64,000 nucleotides of DNA. Origin: CAVTPD01 sp963736575 (GTDB lineage Bacteria; Bacteroidota; Bacteroidia; Cytophagales; JAAEPT01). Below the pieces are notes generated by a model. It ran no database searches and was not told where the DNA came from. It saw nothing but the letters and a program-made list of their open reading frames with translations. The DNA lies in the NCBI GenBank assembly GCA_963736575.1, contig CAVTPD010000001.1, forward strand, positions 1,736,001 to 1,800,000, read 5' to 3'. The translations under genes were made by a program, and so were the position numbers. This document shows, in pieces, positions 8,047 to 18,600 of this stretch (its first letter is position 1; the number at the start of each line of letters is the position of its first letter).

Positions 8047-9756
8047 ATGAAAAAAGTCTTACCTTATCTTATACTGGTTTTGTTTTTTGCTTCTTGTTCT
8101 AAAAAAGGAAGAATATCTACTTCCCCTACTGAAAAAGATAAAAAACACGCTAAACTAATTGAAGACACTTTAAATAAATCCCAAAATCTAGTTTTAGACA
8201 TAGATTCTAACATGTTAAACAACACAGCTTTAAAAGCTGTTTTAAGCATAGAAAAATCCAACAAAAAAGATATTTATACCCAATTAAAAACTTTTTATAC
8301 TGAAAATAATCTTAAAACTAAATGGCTAAGTTCTAAGGGGCCAGAAAAGATCTATTACTCGTTTACTAATATTTTAGATCATTGCGACAAGTTTGCTTTA
8401 AATCCTAAAGATTATGATTATGAACATTTGAACGCAGAAATTTTACAATCATATGCGGCTAAAGAAAATAAAGCCGAAAAATTGCACCAGCTAGATATTA
8501 AGATTTCTGCCTTGTATTTTTTGTTTGTCCAGGATTTATCAACTGGCCGAATATCTAATCCTGGAAATAGAGAAAATATTTGGATTAGAGATCAAAACAA
8601 AGATTTTCAAGAAAACATAAATGCCCTTTTATCGGCAAAAAACGGAAGTAAACTAATTAAAAACACAGAAGACTTAAAGCCAGATTTCTCTCAATATACC
8701 TTACTTCAAGAAGCGCTATTTCAATACAAAAATTTAGATAAAGAATACGGAAACAGTTTATTTACCATTAATAATGTAGATAAAATTGAAGTTGGTCAGT
8801 CTAATACTGAAATACCTAAAATACGTAGAAGATTAGCCGCTACGGATAAAAAACTGTTTCCTATTTCAAAAGATTCTCTGCTTTATGATACTGAATTAGC
8901 CGAAGCGGTTCACCGTTTTCAGGATAGACATGGTTTATTAGAAGACGGTGTAATTGGGGCCAATACCATTAAACAAATGAATGTCTCGTTTTCAGAAAAA
9001 ATAGAATACATTAAACTGAATATGGAACGTTACCGTTGGCAATACAACCCCGATTACGACCATTATCTTACAGTTAACATCCCTGAATACAAACTTAGAA
9101 TTTATGAAAAAGGGAAAGAGAAACTTCAAATGCGGGTAGTAGTAGGAAAAACCTATACCTCTACTCCTGTTTTTAACGATACCTTACAATACATTGTTTT
9201 CAGTCCTACTTGGGTAATACCTAAAAGTATTATTGTGGGTGAAATGATTCCTAAACTTAGAGAAAACCCTCATCATTATTCAAATAGAGATTTTGTGTTT
9301 TATAGAAAACAAGAAGAGTTTGATCCTTCAACCGAAAACTGGAACAACCCCATGTTAAACTTAGATGATTATATGGTAATCCAGAAACCGGGTACAGATA
9401 ATGCTTTGGGTCTGGTAAAGTTTATTTTCCCAAATCACATGAGTATTTATTTGCACGACACCCCTTCAGATCATTTATTTAACAGAACTAATAGGGCATT
9501 TAGCCATGGTTGTATTCGGGTTGAAGAACCTTCTGTGCTAGCAAAATACCTTTTGAAAGAAAACAACGGTTGGAACAATAAAAAAGTAGTAGAATCTATG
9601 TTTTTAGAGTCTCCTAAACAAGTAAATTTAGAAAAGCCTTACCCAGTAATTATCACGTATTTTACTGCTTGGGTAGACGATAATGGAGAAGTAAATTTTA
9701 GAGAAGATATTTATGGGCATGATAAAAAACAATTAGCCCTATTAAATACTTATTAA
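8047..9756 (+). CDS. L,D-transpeptidase lipoprotein (YcbB-like)
   Basis: This enzyme should form 3-3 cross-links in peptidoglycan or attach proteins to it. The 569-residue protein starts with a lipoprotein signal peptide (lipobox cysteine Cys17, FFASC). An N-terminal scaffold domain follows, then a peptidoglycan-binding helix bundle (about 280-312: AVHRFQDRHGLLEDGVIGAN). The YkuD catalytic domain follows at about 340-510. The active-site motif is HDTPSDHLF…SHGCIRV with nucleophile Cys489. Layout and size match the LdtD/YcbB family. The gene converges with a second L,D-transpeptidase-type gene and overlaps it by 4 nt. Confidence 0.93.
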   Translation: MKKVLPYLILVLFFASCSKKGRISTSPTEKDKKHAKLIEDTLNKSQNLVLDIDSNMLNNTALKAVLSIEKSNKKDIYTQLKTFYTENNLKTKWLSSKGPEKIYYSFTNILDHCDKFALNPKDYDYEHLNAEILQSYAAKENKAEKLHQLDIKISALYFLFVQDLSTGRISNPGNRENIWIRDQNKDFQENINALLSAKNGSKLIKNTEDLKPDFSQYTLLQEALFQYKNLDKEYGNSLFTINNVDKIEVGQSNTEIPKIRRRLAATDKKLFPISKDSLLYDTELAEAVHRFQDRHGLLEDGVIGANTIKQMNVSFSEKIEYIKLNMERYRWQYNPDYDHYLTVNIPEYKLRIYEKGKEKLQMRVVVGKTYTSTPVFNDTLQYIVFSPTWVIPKSIIVGEMIPKLRENPHHYSNRDFVFYRKQEEFDPSTENWNNPMLNLDDYMVIQKPGTDNALGLVKFIFPNHMSIYLHDTPSDHLFNRTNRAFSHGCIRVEEPSVLAKYLLKENNGWNNKKVVESMFLESPKQVNLEKPYPVIITYFTAWVDDNGEVNFREDIYGHDKKQLALLNTY

Positions 9757-10592
9757 TGATTGCTTTGTTTCACAATTAAGCTTAAATCTAAAAACTTAGA
9801 TGCTTTTAAATATTTAGTATCAGAGAAATACGCAAACACAACCGTTCTATCTTTAATGGCATCAATAATATCTTCAGAAAGTTCTTGTGGTAATGCCGGG
9901 CAACCTTGGCTTCTGCCTAAACGGCCGTATTTTTTAATCCAACTTTCGCTAACGTATTCCGCTTTATGAATCACAATAGCCCGTTGTCTAGCATTATTAT
10001 TATAGCCTTCTTCTAAACCGTCTAACCGTAAACTATAACCATGTTTACCGCTGTATGTTTCCGCAGTTATATAGAAACCTAAGCTACTTTGGTTAGAATG
10101 TGGTATGTTAGAAAAATCAATAGCTCTATTGTTACCCGTATTTCTTCCGTGGCTTACATAGGTATTGTATTTTAACTGAAGTTGGTCTAAGTCAATAGTA
10201 TAAAAGCGTTTTTCACAACTTGTTTTGGTATAATCTATAATAGTCAATAAGTTTCTACTAATCTTATTGTCGGTTTGCTTAAGCGCCCAAAAACCTATTA
10301 TACCATATCTAAAGACCTTATAGGGTAACTCTTTTTGTTTTAGCTTTAATACAGAGTAAAGATATTTAATAGAGTCTTCTAACTCTAATTCAGTAAGTAA
10401 GTTTTGGTAAGTATCAGATTTTCTTAAACCAACACCCACTGTGTCGTTTTCTAGCTCTTTGTTTAAAAGTGTAACGCCAGAATCTGTCCCCGAAATATTA
10501 AGAGAGTCTGTTTGTTGGGCGTAAACAGAACCCGATAAAAGTAGTATCAATAATACTATAGATTTACTTATGTTGAATAAAATAGATTTCAA
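9753..10592 (-). CDS. murein L,D-transpeptidase catalytic-domain protein (YkuD_2 type)
   Basis: A 279-residue exported protein with a signal peptide cleaved near AYA (SVYAQQ). The C-terminal half resembles the YkuD_2 family (PF13645): GFYITAETYSGKHGYSLRLDG, then RAIVIHKAEYVS (His209), and GRSQGCPALP with the presumed nucleophile Cys231. It should therefore act on peptidoglycan in the periplasm. Whether it is a transpeptidase or a hydrolase is not resolved by sequence. It converges with the YcbB-like gene, sharing 4 nt at the stop codons. This pairing of two different YkuD subfamilies is notable. Confidence 0.88.
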   Translation of the reverse strand: MKSILFNISKSIVLLILLLSGSVYAQQTDSLNISGTDSGVTLLNKELENDTVGVGLRKSDTYQNLLTELELEDSIKYLYSVLKLKQKELPYKVFRYGIIGFWALKQTDNKISRNLLTIIDYTKTSCEKRFYTIDLDQLQLKYNTYVSHGRNTGNNRAIDFSNIPHSNQSSLGFYITAETYSGKHGYSLRLDGLEEGYNNNARQRAIVIHKAEYVSESWIKKYGRLGRSQGCPALPQELSEDIIDAIKDRTVVFAYFSDTKYLKASKFLDLSLIVKQSNH

Positions 10593-10652
10593 ATTAAGAC
10601 CGTTTTTAAGTGAGGCGTACTACTTCTCTAACGTAAGATAATAAAGTTTAGT

Positions 10653-13433
10653 TTAATTCACTTCTGTCTTTTCTTTGGCCTTAAAAGCTTGAATATTATA
10701 CCTGAAATTAATCATAACATAGCGTTGTAAAACCTGTGTTTGAGTATCCTGTATATAAGTTTCGGTGGTTGTTCTGCTTACGCTATTGTTCTGATTTAAG
10801 ATATCAAAAACAGAAAGGCTTATTTCACCTCTATCGTCTTTTAAGATATTGGTGCCTATACTCATATTCCAGAGTATGTAATTGTTGTCGAAAGAACTGC
10901 TTAAGCCATCATAGTATTGGTGATTAAATTCAGTTCTGTAAAAAATAGTCTTCCAAAAATTCCAATAAAGCTTAATTACCGTACTTTGGTTAAAATAACG
11001 GGTATCCATATTGGTGTTTAAGGTATTTAAAGAATAGTTTTGTGAAGATGTAGTTTGGATAGAAAAATCTAATTTTTCACTAATGTTACTGCTTAATCCT
11101 AAGCCAACGCCAACCGATGGGTTGTTTACAAAATTAGTTTGGTTGTTTATTAGACTTGGCGCTCTTACATAATCTAAGTCTATAGACACATTTACATTAG
11201 ATTTTATAGATTTTACACTTTTACCAAAAGAAGAGTGAGATCCTATGTTCCAATATCCATCTAAATTCACTGGCCTGGTTAACTGTGTCCCTGGTTGCAA
11301 AGCTACACCATAAACAACGGTATCATTTTCAGCAATAAAAGAACTATTGGCAACATAATTCTCCGTTAAAGAAACTCTTAACATCTGAAAAAAGAATGTG
11401 CCTGTTTCTGTATTAGCAGAAGAATAATGAGCAAACAGACGGTGATCCGATTCTTGATCTAACTGGCTATTACCTATGCTTAATTGTAGTGGGTTTGAAT
11501 TGTCTACCACTTCTTGCAATTGGCTAATATTTGGCGGTGAAGTTCTGTTTCTATAATAAATTCGTAGTTGTTTTTTTTCATTGAACTTATATCTAAAAGA
11601 CAGTGAAGGAAGTAAATTAATATACTCATTATAGGTATCTAATTGATACGGAAAAACTTGATCTGCCTGTAATAAAGCGTACTGAAGCCTTGCCCGAATA
11701 GAAATATCTAGTTTCCCTTTTTTAAATTGAAAACCAGATTCAATTGATTCTGTATGGTAACTACTGCTCACTTCATTACTTAAAGATGAATCTCTTTCGT
11801 AATCTAATCCGTTGTAACTGTATGTCTTTTTATCCGAATTGTTAAAGCTGTATTCAGGACTGTAGGAAAGCTGCAAACTTACCACTTCTGAAAGCGGTTC
11901 TGTATACCTAATTCTTAGTTCATGCTCTTGTTCAAAACGATTTAAATTAGAATTTTGATCAATACTATCTAACTGATTGCTAGCATAATATTGATTGACT
12001 GACAGCAAGTTATTGTTAGCATCTGTATTGGTAAATGTGTTTTCAATACGAGTAGAAAGTGTTCTGCCCTTTTTTTCAAATTTATGATTCCAAATAATAT
12101 CATTTTCAAAATTCCATGCCTTTAAATCCGAATCAAAAGAACGATCAATAGCATTAACAGGTCCGTTAACATTATCAGTTTTTCCCATTAACTGACTTTG
12201 GCCTGTATTGGTCTGGAAAGAAGCATTTGGCCGAAAAATAAACTGATTATTTTCATTCATTTTATAATCCATACGTAGATTTAAACGATGGTTCATACTG
12301 GTACTTTTCAAGTTTTCTGTTTCAGAATATACTTGCCCAGAATCATTAGAAGAGTAATAATCTCTAAATTCTGAAGTAGCAGAAGCATTACTAGATTGGT
12401 TTAAAAGATAACTTAAGTTAAAATCTATTTTTTCACTAAGTTGATCGGCGTAATTAATTCCAAAAGCTTTTGTCTCAGTAATTCCTCCTTGTTGATCAAC
12501 TATAAAATCATCTGCATCTGCACCAGAAGAATTTCTACGTCTTCTACCAGGGCCTTGTTGTCCGGAAGGGCTTAAACCCGATAAATCTTGACTAGAGAAA
12601 TTTTGCTGGTTAAGGTTATTTATTTGACCTAAAATAGTAATGCGCTGTTTTCCATTAAAAGAATTTAAAACACCCCCTGCTTTATACCTTCCGTCTGAAC
12701 CATAACCAGCATACACATTAACAAATTTTCCGTTTCGGTATTCTTCTTTGGTAATAATGTTGATGGTTTTAGTACGTTCGCCATCATCAACACCTGTGAA
12801 TCTAGATTGCTCGCTTTGTTGATTAAAAACTTCAATTTTATCAATCATTTCAGCAGGCAAGTTTTTTAATGTTGCATTAGGATCGTTACCAAAAAAGGGT
12901 TTCCCATCTACCAAAACTTGTTGTACCTCTTCGCCTTGGGCTTTAACATTACCATTTTGCTCTACCATACCCGGCATTTTGGTAATTAAGTCTGAAGCAT
13001 TGGCATTTTTATTGGTTTTGAAAGCATTGGCATTAAACTGAACCGTATCTCCTTTGGCCACAGCCGGTGGGATTTTACCTTCTACCACTACTTCGTTTAA
13101 TCGTTTTACATCTTCCTCTAAAAAAACATCTCCTAAATCAATAGAAGAGACAACCAAAAAGCTAGCCGTATATGTTTTGTAACCAACAAAATTAATTGAA
13201 AGAACAAATTCCCCTTCAGGAACTGTAAAATTAAAAACACCATTTAAATCTGTTATAGATTTACGGGCATAACTGCTGTCTAAATTGTATAAAGAAGCCG
13301 TAGCTCCAGGAAGCGTCTCAGCAAAATCTTGATCAATCACTTTCCCTTTAACAGTATATTCTTGTGCTAAAAGTTGATTAGAAAAAAAGAATAGGGCTAC
13401 TAAACAAAAGGAAGCTTTAACTATTAGTCGCAT
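10653..13433 (-). CDS. TonB-dependent-receptor-like outer-membrane beta-barrel protein
   Basis: This 926-residue outer-membrane protein has a signal peptide ending near LLAQ. A carboxypeptidase-D regulatory-like beta-sandwich follows (about 25-110: VKGKVIDQDF, DLNGVFNFTVPEGEFVLSI). The plug-like domain is at about 115-235 (LNEVVVEGK, SDLITKMPGM, VLVDGKPFFGNDP, TINIITKEEYRNGK). The C-terminal 650 residues form the OMP_b-brl_3 barrel. This architecture is usual for Bacteroidota peptide or metal transporters of unknown substrate. There is no SusD partner, so it is not a classical glycan-uptake system. The preceding peptidoglycan genes do not define its substrate. Confidence 0.9.
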   Translation of the reverse strand: MRLIVKASFCLVALFFFSNQLLAQEYTVKGKVIDQDFAETLPGATASLYNLDSSYARKSITDLNGVFNFTVPEGEFVLSINFVGYKTYTASFLVVSSIDLGDVFLEEDVKRLNEVVVEGKIPPAVAKGDTVQFNANAFKTNKNANASDLITKMPGMVEQNGNVKAQGEEVQQVLVDGKPFFGNDPNATLKNLPAEMIDKIEVFNQQSEQSRFTGVDDGERTKTINIITKEEYRNGKFVNVYAGYGSDGRYKAGGVLNSFNGKQRITILGQINNLNQQNFSSQDLSGLSPSGQQGPGRRRRNSSGADADDFIVDQQGGITETKAFGINYADQLSEKIDFNLSYLLNQSSNASATSEFRDYYSSNDSGQVYSETENLKSTSMNHRLNLRMDYKMNENNQFIFRPNASFQTNTGQSQLMGKTDNVNGPVNAIDRSFDSDLKAWNFENDIIWNHKFEKKGRTLSTRIENTFTNTDANNNLLSVNQYYASNQLDSIDQNSNLNRFEQEHELRIRYTEPLSEVVSLQLSYSPEYSFNNSDKKTYSYNGLDYERDSSLSNEVSSSYHTESIESGFQFKKGKLDISIRARLQYALLQADQVFPYQLDTYNEYINLLPSLSFRYKFNEKKQLRIYYRNRTSPPNISQLQEVVDNSNPLQLSIGNSQLDQESDHRLFAHYSSANTETGTFFFQMLRVSLTENYVANSSFIAENDTVVYGVALQPGTQLTRPVNLDGYWNIGSHSSFGKSVKSIKSNVNVSIDLDYVRAPSLINNQTNFVNNPSVGVGLGLSSNISEKLDFSIQTTSSQNYSLNTLNTNMDTRYFNQSTVIKLYWNFWKTIFYRTEFNHQYYDGLSSSFDNNYILWNMSIGTNILKDDRGEISLSVFDILNQNNSVSRTTTETYIQDTQTQVLQRYVMINFRYNIQAFKAKEKTEVN

Positions 13434-13588
13434 AAATAAATTTCGGCTTGATAAAGATGGTTTAACAAATTATTAGACGTCATCTATTCTTTAAACTTGC
13501 GGTTTTTTAAACTTAATGTAAAAAAAGACTTTTTTACCAGTCAAATTTTTGCATTTAAACAGATTTCATAAAGTATTTCTTACAACTG

Positions 13589-13619
13589 TTTTTAATGAAA
13601 AGTGCATTTGCTACCTTTA
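13589..13619 (+). promoter_or_regulatory. possible promoter for the 13654 gene
   Basis: A TTTT at 13589-13592 is separated by 19 nt from TACCTTTA (13612-13619), close to TAnnTTTG. The predicted transcription start is about 28 nt before the ATG. Confidence 0.35.
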
Positions 13620-13653
13620 TATAATCCACATTAAAAGTAAATACTATTAATAT

Positions 13654-14103
13654 ATGCTGCAATACGAAGTAATAAGTTCTGCTAACTTAATCGGATATGC
13701 ACAAAAACAATCGGTATCTAACTTTTTTAAAGAGAAGCTTAGCTTAGACCACAGTCAAAGTATGGAACTATCTAAAGCATTAGATCATGCTGTGGGTGGC
13801 TTTGTAAATAATGGCGGTTTAGCAGTAATTGTTTATCAAAAAGCAAAAATTGTAGCTGCATTAGTATTATGCAAAACCGGAATGAAAGGCTTTTGGCTAA
13901 ATTCTATTATAAACTATTTAGCCTTAGATGAAAATTTAGAAAACAAAGCGGATGTTCTTAAAGAACTAATTGTAAAATCTACTTTTGGTACTAGAGACCG
14001 CATTGCAATCCTTTTTGATGAGAAACATCCCAATTATGAAGAATTACAAAATTTAGACACTTCTGAAGTAAAAGATTTCAAATATGTTTTCATAAACGAT
14101 TAA
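13654..14103 (+). CDS. hypothetical protein, possible acetyltransferase-like fold
   Basis: I do not recognise a family with confidence. The 149-residue protein has no signal peptide or membrane helix. The order of predicted elements is an N-terminal helix, a strand pair (GLAVIVYQK, KIVAALVLCK), a strand-helix (INYLALDENL, DVLKELIVKS) and a final strand (IAILFDEKHPNYEELQ). That faintly resembles a GNAT acetyltransferase, without a clear acetyl-CoA loop. It lies 69 nt upstream of a receiver protein and the large sensor kinase on the same strand, so it may belong to that signalling group. The function is unknown. Confidence 0.6.
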   Translation: MLQYEVISSANLIGYAQKQSVSNFFKEKLSLDHSQSMELSKALDHAVGGFVNNGGLAVIVYQKAKIVAALVLCKTGMKGFWLNSIINYLALDENLENKADVLKELIVKSTFGTRDRIAILFDEKHPNYEELQNLDTSEVKDFKYVFIND

Positions 14104-14172
14104 CTTCTTTATTATTAGTTAACGAATATATAATTAGGCTCAATTTTTGTTGTAAATAACTTTTTAAACACT

Positions 14173-14568
14173 ATGATAAAATCAGCTATTTTATGCGTAG
14201 ATGACGAACCAATCATCTTGCACAGTCTTAAAAGCCAACTTAGAGAAGGCTTAAATCATAAGTATATAATAGAGTCTGCCGAAAATGGTGAAGATGCTCT
14301 AGAAATAATTGAGGAATTGACCCATGATGGAGTTAATCTGTTAATGATTTTATGCGACTGGCTCATGCCCGGCATGAATGGTGATGAACTTTTGATTAAA
14401 ATTCATAAAGAACACCCAGAAATCATTAAAGTATTATTAACCGGCCAAGCACAAATTGACGCTATAGAACGTGCTAGAAATGCCGCAAACCTATACACCT
14501 GTCTTAATAAACCATGGGATAAAGACGAATTAATTAAGATTATTAACACTGCCCTTACTGAGAAATAA
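14173..14568 (+). CDS. single-domain response regulator (receiver)
   Basis: A lone 131-residue CheY-like receiver. The acidic pair Asp10-Asp11 (CVDDEP), the phospho-acceptor Asp62 (LCDWLMPG), the conserved Thr in LLTGQA and Lys113 (LNKPWD) are all present. The PWD after the lysine is typical of receivers related to RpfG-type and hybrid-kinase systems. No output domain is attached, so it must signal through protein contacts or phosphotransfer. The large histidine kinase downstream has its own receiver, and this protein may be an extra relay partner. Confidence 0.92.
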   Translation: MIKSAILCVDDEPIILHSLKSQLREGLNHKYIIESAENGEDALEIIEELTHDGVNLLMILCDWLMPGMNGDELLIKIHKEHPEIIKVLLTGQAQIDAIERARNAANLYTCLNKPWDKDELIKIINTALTEK

Positions 14569-14623
14569 ATATATTAATTAACTATAAACAAGCATTACTG
14601 AATCCTTTACTATTTAACATAAA

Positions 14624-14637
14624 ATGCGTTTACGCAT
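14624..14637. repeat. 14-bp dyad between the receiver and kinase genes
   Basis: ATGCGT and ACGCAT flank two T residues, forming a perfect dyad in the 204-nt gap upstream of the kinase gene. It could be an operator. Chance occurrence is also possible. Confidence 0.3.
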
Positions 14638-14772
14638 ACATTATAGCTTATTTATATAAAACAGAGTGTAGGTTATTTTATACCTTATTTATTACTTACT
14701 TTTTTGGTGCTTTTTTTATAACTTCTGCCGTACATAATAGTCAGAAAAAACCTTCTGTTATAAACTGCGTAC

Positions 14773-15600
14773 ATGAAAGATTTTTATCCAAAAGTAGTCT
14801 TAAAGAAAAGTAAAAGCACTTCGGTATTTTTGGTTGAACTAAATGGAAAAAAAACGCTTACCAAGCGCTTTAATAACGACTTACCAAGCGAAAAGGATAA
14901 ACTTAATTTTTACAAAGAATATTACACACTTAAGCGCTTAGCACAAGCAGAAGAATTTAAATACTACGGCTTACGTAAAGCATTAGATAAGTTTGATATT
15001 GATGGTAACCTAGCCTATAATTTAGAATTTGTAGAAGGAAAAAACCTTGTTGAAACCATAAACGAAGGCAAAAAATTCTCTGAAAATGAAATAATCCTTC
15101 TAGCTATTTCATTAGCCAAAACGTTAAAGTTTATTCATGAAAAAGAATTCTTACACAGAGACCTGCGTTTAGAAAATATTATTATTGAAAAGTCTACCAA
15201 TAAAGTTTATCTCATTGGCTTTAATTCGGCAGCTAAAAAACAAATTAATTCTGAAGAAGCAGAAACCATAAGCAATAACATTAATTTTTATTATTGCAGT
15301 CCGGAATCATCGGGTAGATTAAATAGAAGAATTGATGAACGGTCTGACTTATATTCATTAGGGATTATTCTTTACGAATTAATCTCTGGTTCTAAACCCA
15401 TAACGGGTGATGATTTTATGGACATCATCTACAACCAGATTAATACCGTTCCCCTCCCCTTAGTTGATGTTGTTCCTAATTGCAACAAAAATCTCTCTGC
15501 AATTATTGAAAAACTTATTAAAAAGAATCCCGAAGACCGTTACCAAACGGATTACGGGTTAATATATGATTTAAAAAAATGTTTAGAACCTGAATTCTGA
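14773..15600 (+). CDS. Ser/Thr kinase-like domain, N-terminal part of a frameshifted sensor kinase
   Basis: This 275-residue frame is a protein-kinase domain that ends abruptly at TGA 15598-15600. Visible elements are the ATP lysine candidate Lys31 (LTKRF), HRDLRLEN (His128-Asn135, with Arg where Lys is usual), SPESSGR (176-182) and ERSDLYSLG. The DFG position reads Gly149-Phe150-Asn151 (LIGFN), so the metal-binding aspartate is missing and the domain may be a pseudokinase. Its last residues (YDLKKCLEPEF) match the point where homologous trifunctional proteins run on into FxLG…KLYGRE. That continuation is present immediately downstream in the +1 frame. This is best read as the start of one roughly 1,870-residue gene. 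Confidence 0.85.
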   Translation: MKDFYPKVVLKKSKSTSVFLVELNGKKTLTKRFNNDLPSEKDKLNFYKEYYTLKRLAQAEEFKYYGLRKALDKFDIDGNLAYNLEFVEGKNLVETINEGKKFSENEIILLAISLAKTLKFIHEKEFLHRDLRLENIIIEKSTNKVYLIGFNSAAKKQINSEEAETISNNINFYYCSPESSGRLNRRIDERSDLYSLGIILYELISGSKPITGDDFMDIIYNQINTVPLPLVDVVPNCNKNLSAIIEKLIKKNPEDRYQTDYGLIYDLKKCLEPEF

Positions 15601-15601
15601 G
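15587..15601 (+). other. frameshift window joining the two halves of the sensor kinase
   Basis: The upstream frame stops at 15598-15600. The downstream frame has a TAG at 15584-15586 and is open afterwards. A +1 shift must therefore occur within 15587-15601. The stretch contains no homopolymer longer than two bases and no obvious slippery codon before the TGA, which argues for a real mutation or a rare base error over programmed slippage. Confidence 0.75.
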
Positions 15602-18600
15602 GTAAACTTTAAATTAGGTACAGAAGATGTTATAACTAGTTTTCAGTTTAATAATAAATTATACGGTAGAGAAAATGAACTTCAATTTATTAACCAGAAG
15701 ATTGAAGAAATAGAACAAAAAGAGTTTCAAATTGTTTTTGTAAAAGCTAAAAAAGGCTATGGAAAAACCACTTTTGGACATCAAATAAAAATTAATTCTT
15801 CTAAACAGAAGGCTATTTTTATACGTGTAAATCCAGAAAATGATGATTTAAAAACCGATGAATTTTTCTTGCTAAATCAAGTTTTTAAAAAGTTTGTAAG
15901 GTACATTTTAGAGCTGGGTAATGTTGAGTTAAAAAAATGGAATGACATTATTATTCAGTCTTTAACCGATAATGAACTGGCTTTTATGGCCAATTTGTCT
16001 CCCGAATTTAAAGACTTCTTAATTAAAAACGGCAGCTATATACGGTCTGAAGACAATCAGTTTAATATTAATAATGAGCAAACAGAAAAAATCTATCTAA
16101 TTCTTTTAAAACTTTTAAAAACCATTAGTTCTGGGCAAAATCCGGTTGTGATTTTAATTGATGATTTACATCTGGCCAATTATTCTACTATTAACTTTAT
16201 TTCTCTTCTGTTAACAGAGTTTAATCTAAAAAATATATTAATTGTAGCCACATACAATGCAGTAGGTTTGCCAGAAGTGCACCCTCTTTATGCTATTGTA
16301 GACAATACTTTTCAGCATAATCAAAACATAAATTATATAGAGCTTTCAGCTTTAAACAAAATTCAAATCGAAAGTATTCTTAAAGATGGTATGAAGATTG
16401 AAAGCCATCCTTTTTTTAAAAAAATAGCTCAAATAATTTGGGACAAAACAGCCGGGATTCCATTATATGTTAACCATTATATTAACGTATTAATCAATTC
16501 TGGTTTTATTGGTTATAATTCAGACATTAGGAAATGGGTTTTTGACATTGATGGTGCCAAAGAACTTGAATTTGATATTTCTGCTGAAAATACCTTCAAT
16601 TTTAATATTAATAAGTTATCACCCATACACAAAGAAGTTATCTTTTTAGCGGCCTGTATTGGTAATAAGTTTAACATAGAAACCCTTCAAAAAATTGGAC
16701 CTTGGGATTTACAGCATTTAGAGAGTATATTAGAATCGTTAACCCACCAGCATTTAATTTTTTCATTAAGTGATGGAAAATTCATTTTTATACACGAACG
16801 AATCCGTAAAATTTCTTACCATTTAAAGTCCGATAAAGACCGCGCAAAAGTACATAGAATATTAGGCCGACAGTATAATGATGGTTCTGAACTTCTTCAG
16901 AAAGTATTTCATTTTAACAAAGTAATTGAAAACGAACCGGATTCACCTTTAGTTAATGAGGAATTACTAAAACTTAATGTTAAAGCTTCTGAATTACTGT
17001 TTGATAATACCTCTTATAATCAAGCACACGAGTATTTAGACAAAGCAATAAGCTTAACAAATACCTTATCTCCTATTGAAGATAATTTAGATTTACGGAT
17101 AAAAGACTTAGATATTAAGATTGCTTATGAACTTAAAAAAAATGAATACTCTTACAGCGTTTGCAAACAAGTAATTGAAAAAAAATATTCTAATTCCAAT
17201 AAAAAAAATGCCATTGAATACCTATTACTCAACAGTTCTCTCTTAACCAACCAGCAAGAAACCATAGATTATGTTTTAGATTTACTTCGAAAAGAAAACT
17301 TTAATGTCCCCAATAATGGATCTAGATTTAGGTTAATAAAAACCACCATAAAACTTAACATTAAGCTCTTTTTTACTACGGAAAAAAAACTAGCTAGTCT
17401 AGAATCTATTGCAGATCCTAAGAATGATTTTATAGTTTTTTTAATGAACCTAATCACTGGCTTTCTATACTTTCATAGAGCCAAACTTTTCCCTTTAATT
17501 GTTTTAAACTTATTGTGGCTCACCTTAAAACACGGTCTTCACAAAGGTTCTGCCTATAGTTTGTCGGTTATTAGTTTGTATAATTCCGAAATCCTTAACA
17601 ATAAGAAACGGGCTATTAAATATTCTGTTATCTCGCGTATATGGCTCAAAAAAATTGACAACTTAGGTATAGTTGCAAAATACAACGTAATTTATTTAAC
17701 CGGTGTAGCCCCCCTTGAAATAAATTACCACAAAATAGAAGAACAATACAACGATTCTTATAAGCTTTCTTGGAACAGAAAAGACAAAACCTATACTACC
17801 CTAAATTATGTTTTACGTTCTGTAGTAAGGGTTTTTATCACTAAAAAGATATCCTCTTTTAAGAAAGATAAAGAGTCCGGAATTCAAATACTTCAGCACA
17901 GTTATCATGAGCCATCAAAGGCAATGTTAGATATTTTAGATCAAATTTACTTAATACTATGTGAACCAGAACATTACAAAGAAATTAAAGATGGTTATAG
18001 CATAAAAAACACAGAAGAAGAGACCAATAAATTAATTTCTGGAATTCACAACCACCCTATATTCTATCTTTTTTCAAGATTATTTACTTCTTTAATCCTA
18101 AGACAGGATTCTAATTCTATAAACATAAGTTACTTGTTAGACGATTATGCCAAAACAAACACCTATGGTTATATAACACTTAAAAACCAGCACAATTATT
18201 ATAAAGTACTCTTATTCTTACGTGATATACAAAGTCCTTCTTCTCTACTAAACCGAAAAGAATTTAAAAAGCATACTAAAAAACTATTAAAAGAACTTCA
18301 CATTCTAAAAAAACTGGGTAGCGGTAATTATAACTATCAAATTTATGCCGCCGAAGCTACTTTAGAAGCCTATAATGGCAACTTCAGTAAAACCATTATT
18401 CTACTTAAACAAGCTCAAGAAGAAGCCGATTTAATTGGTTACCCCATTGAAGAAATTCTGTTAGAAGAAGAATTAATGCATATATACCTCTATCAGAAAG
18501 ACCAAAATCTAGCTTTATATCATTTAAAGCAATGCATTAGAAAATACCATTTATGGGGTGCTGCCAATAAAGTTACTTTACTAAAAGAGGAGTTTTCAGA

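Noticed and set aside
15587..15601. RF2-type programmed +1 frameshift at TGA
   Set aside because: The codon before the TGA (TTC) cannot re-pair well after a +1 slip, and no Shine-Dalgarno-like stimulator is present. I keep the frameshift itself but not this mechanism.
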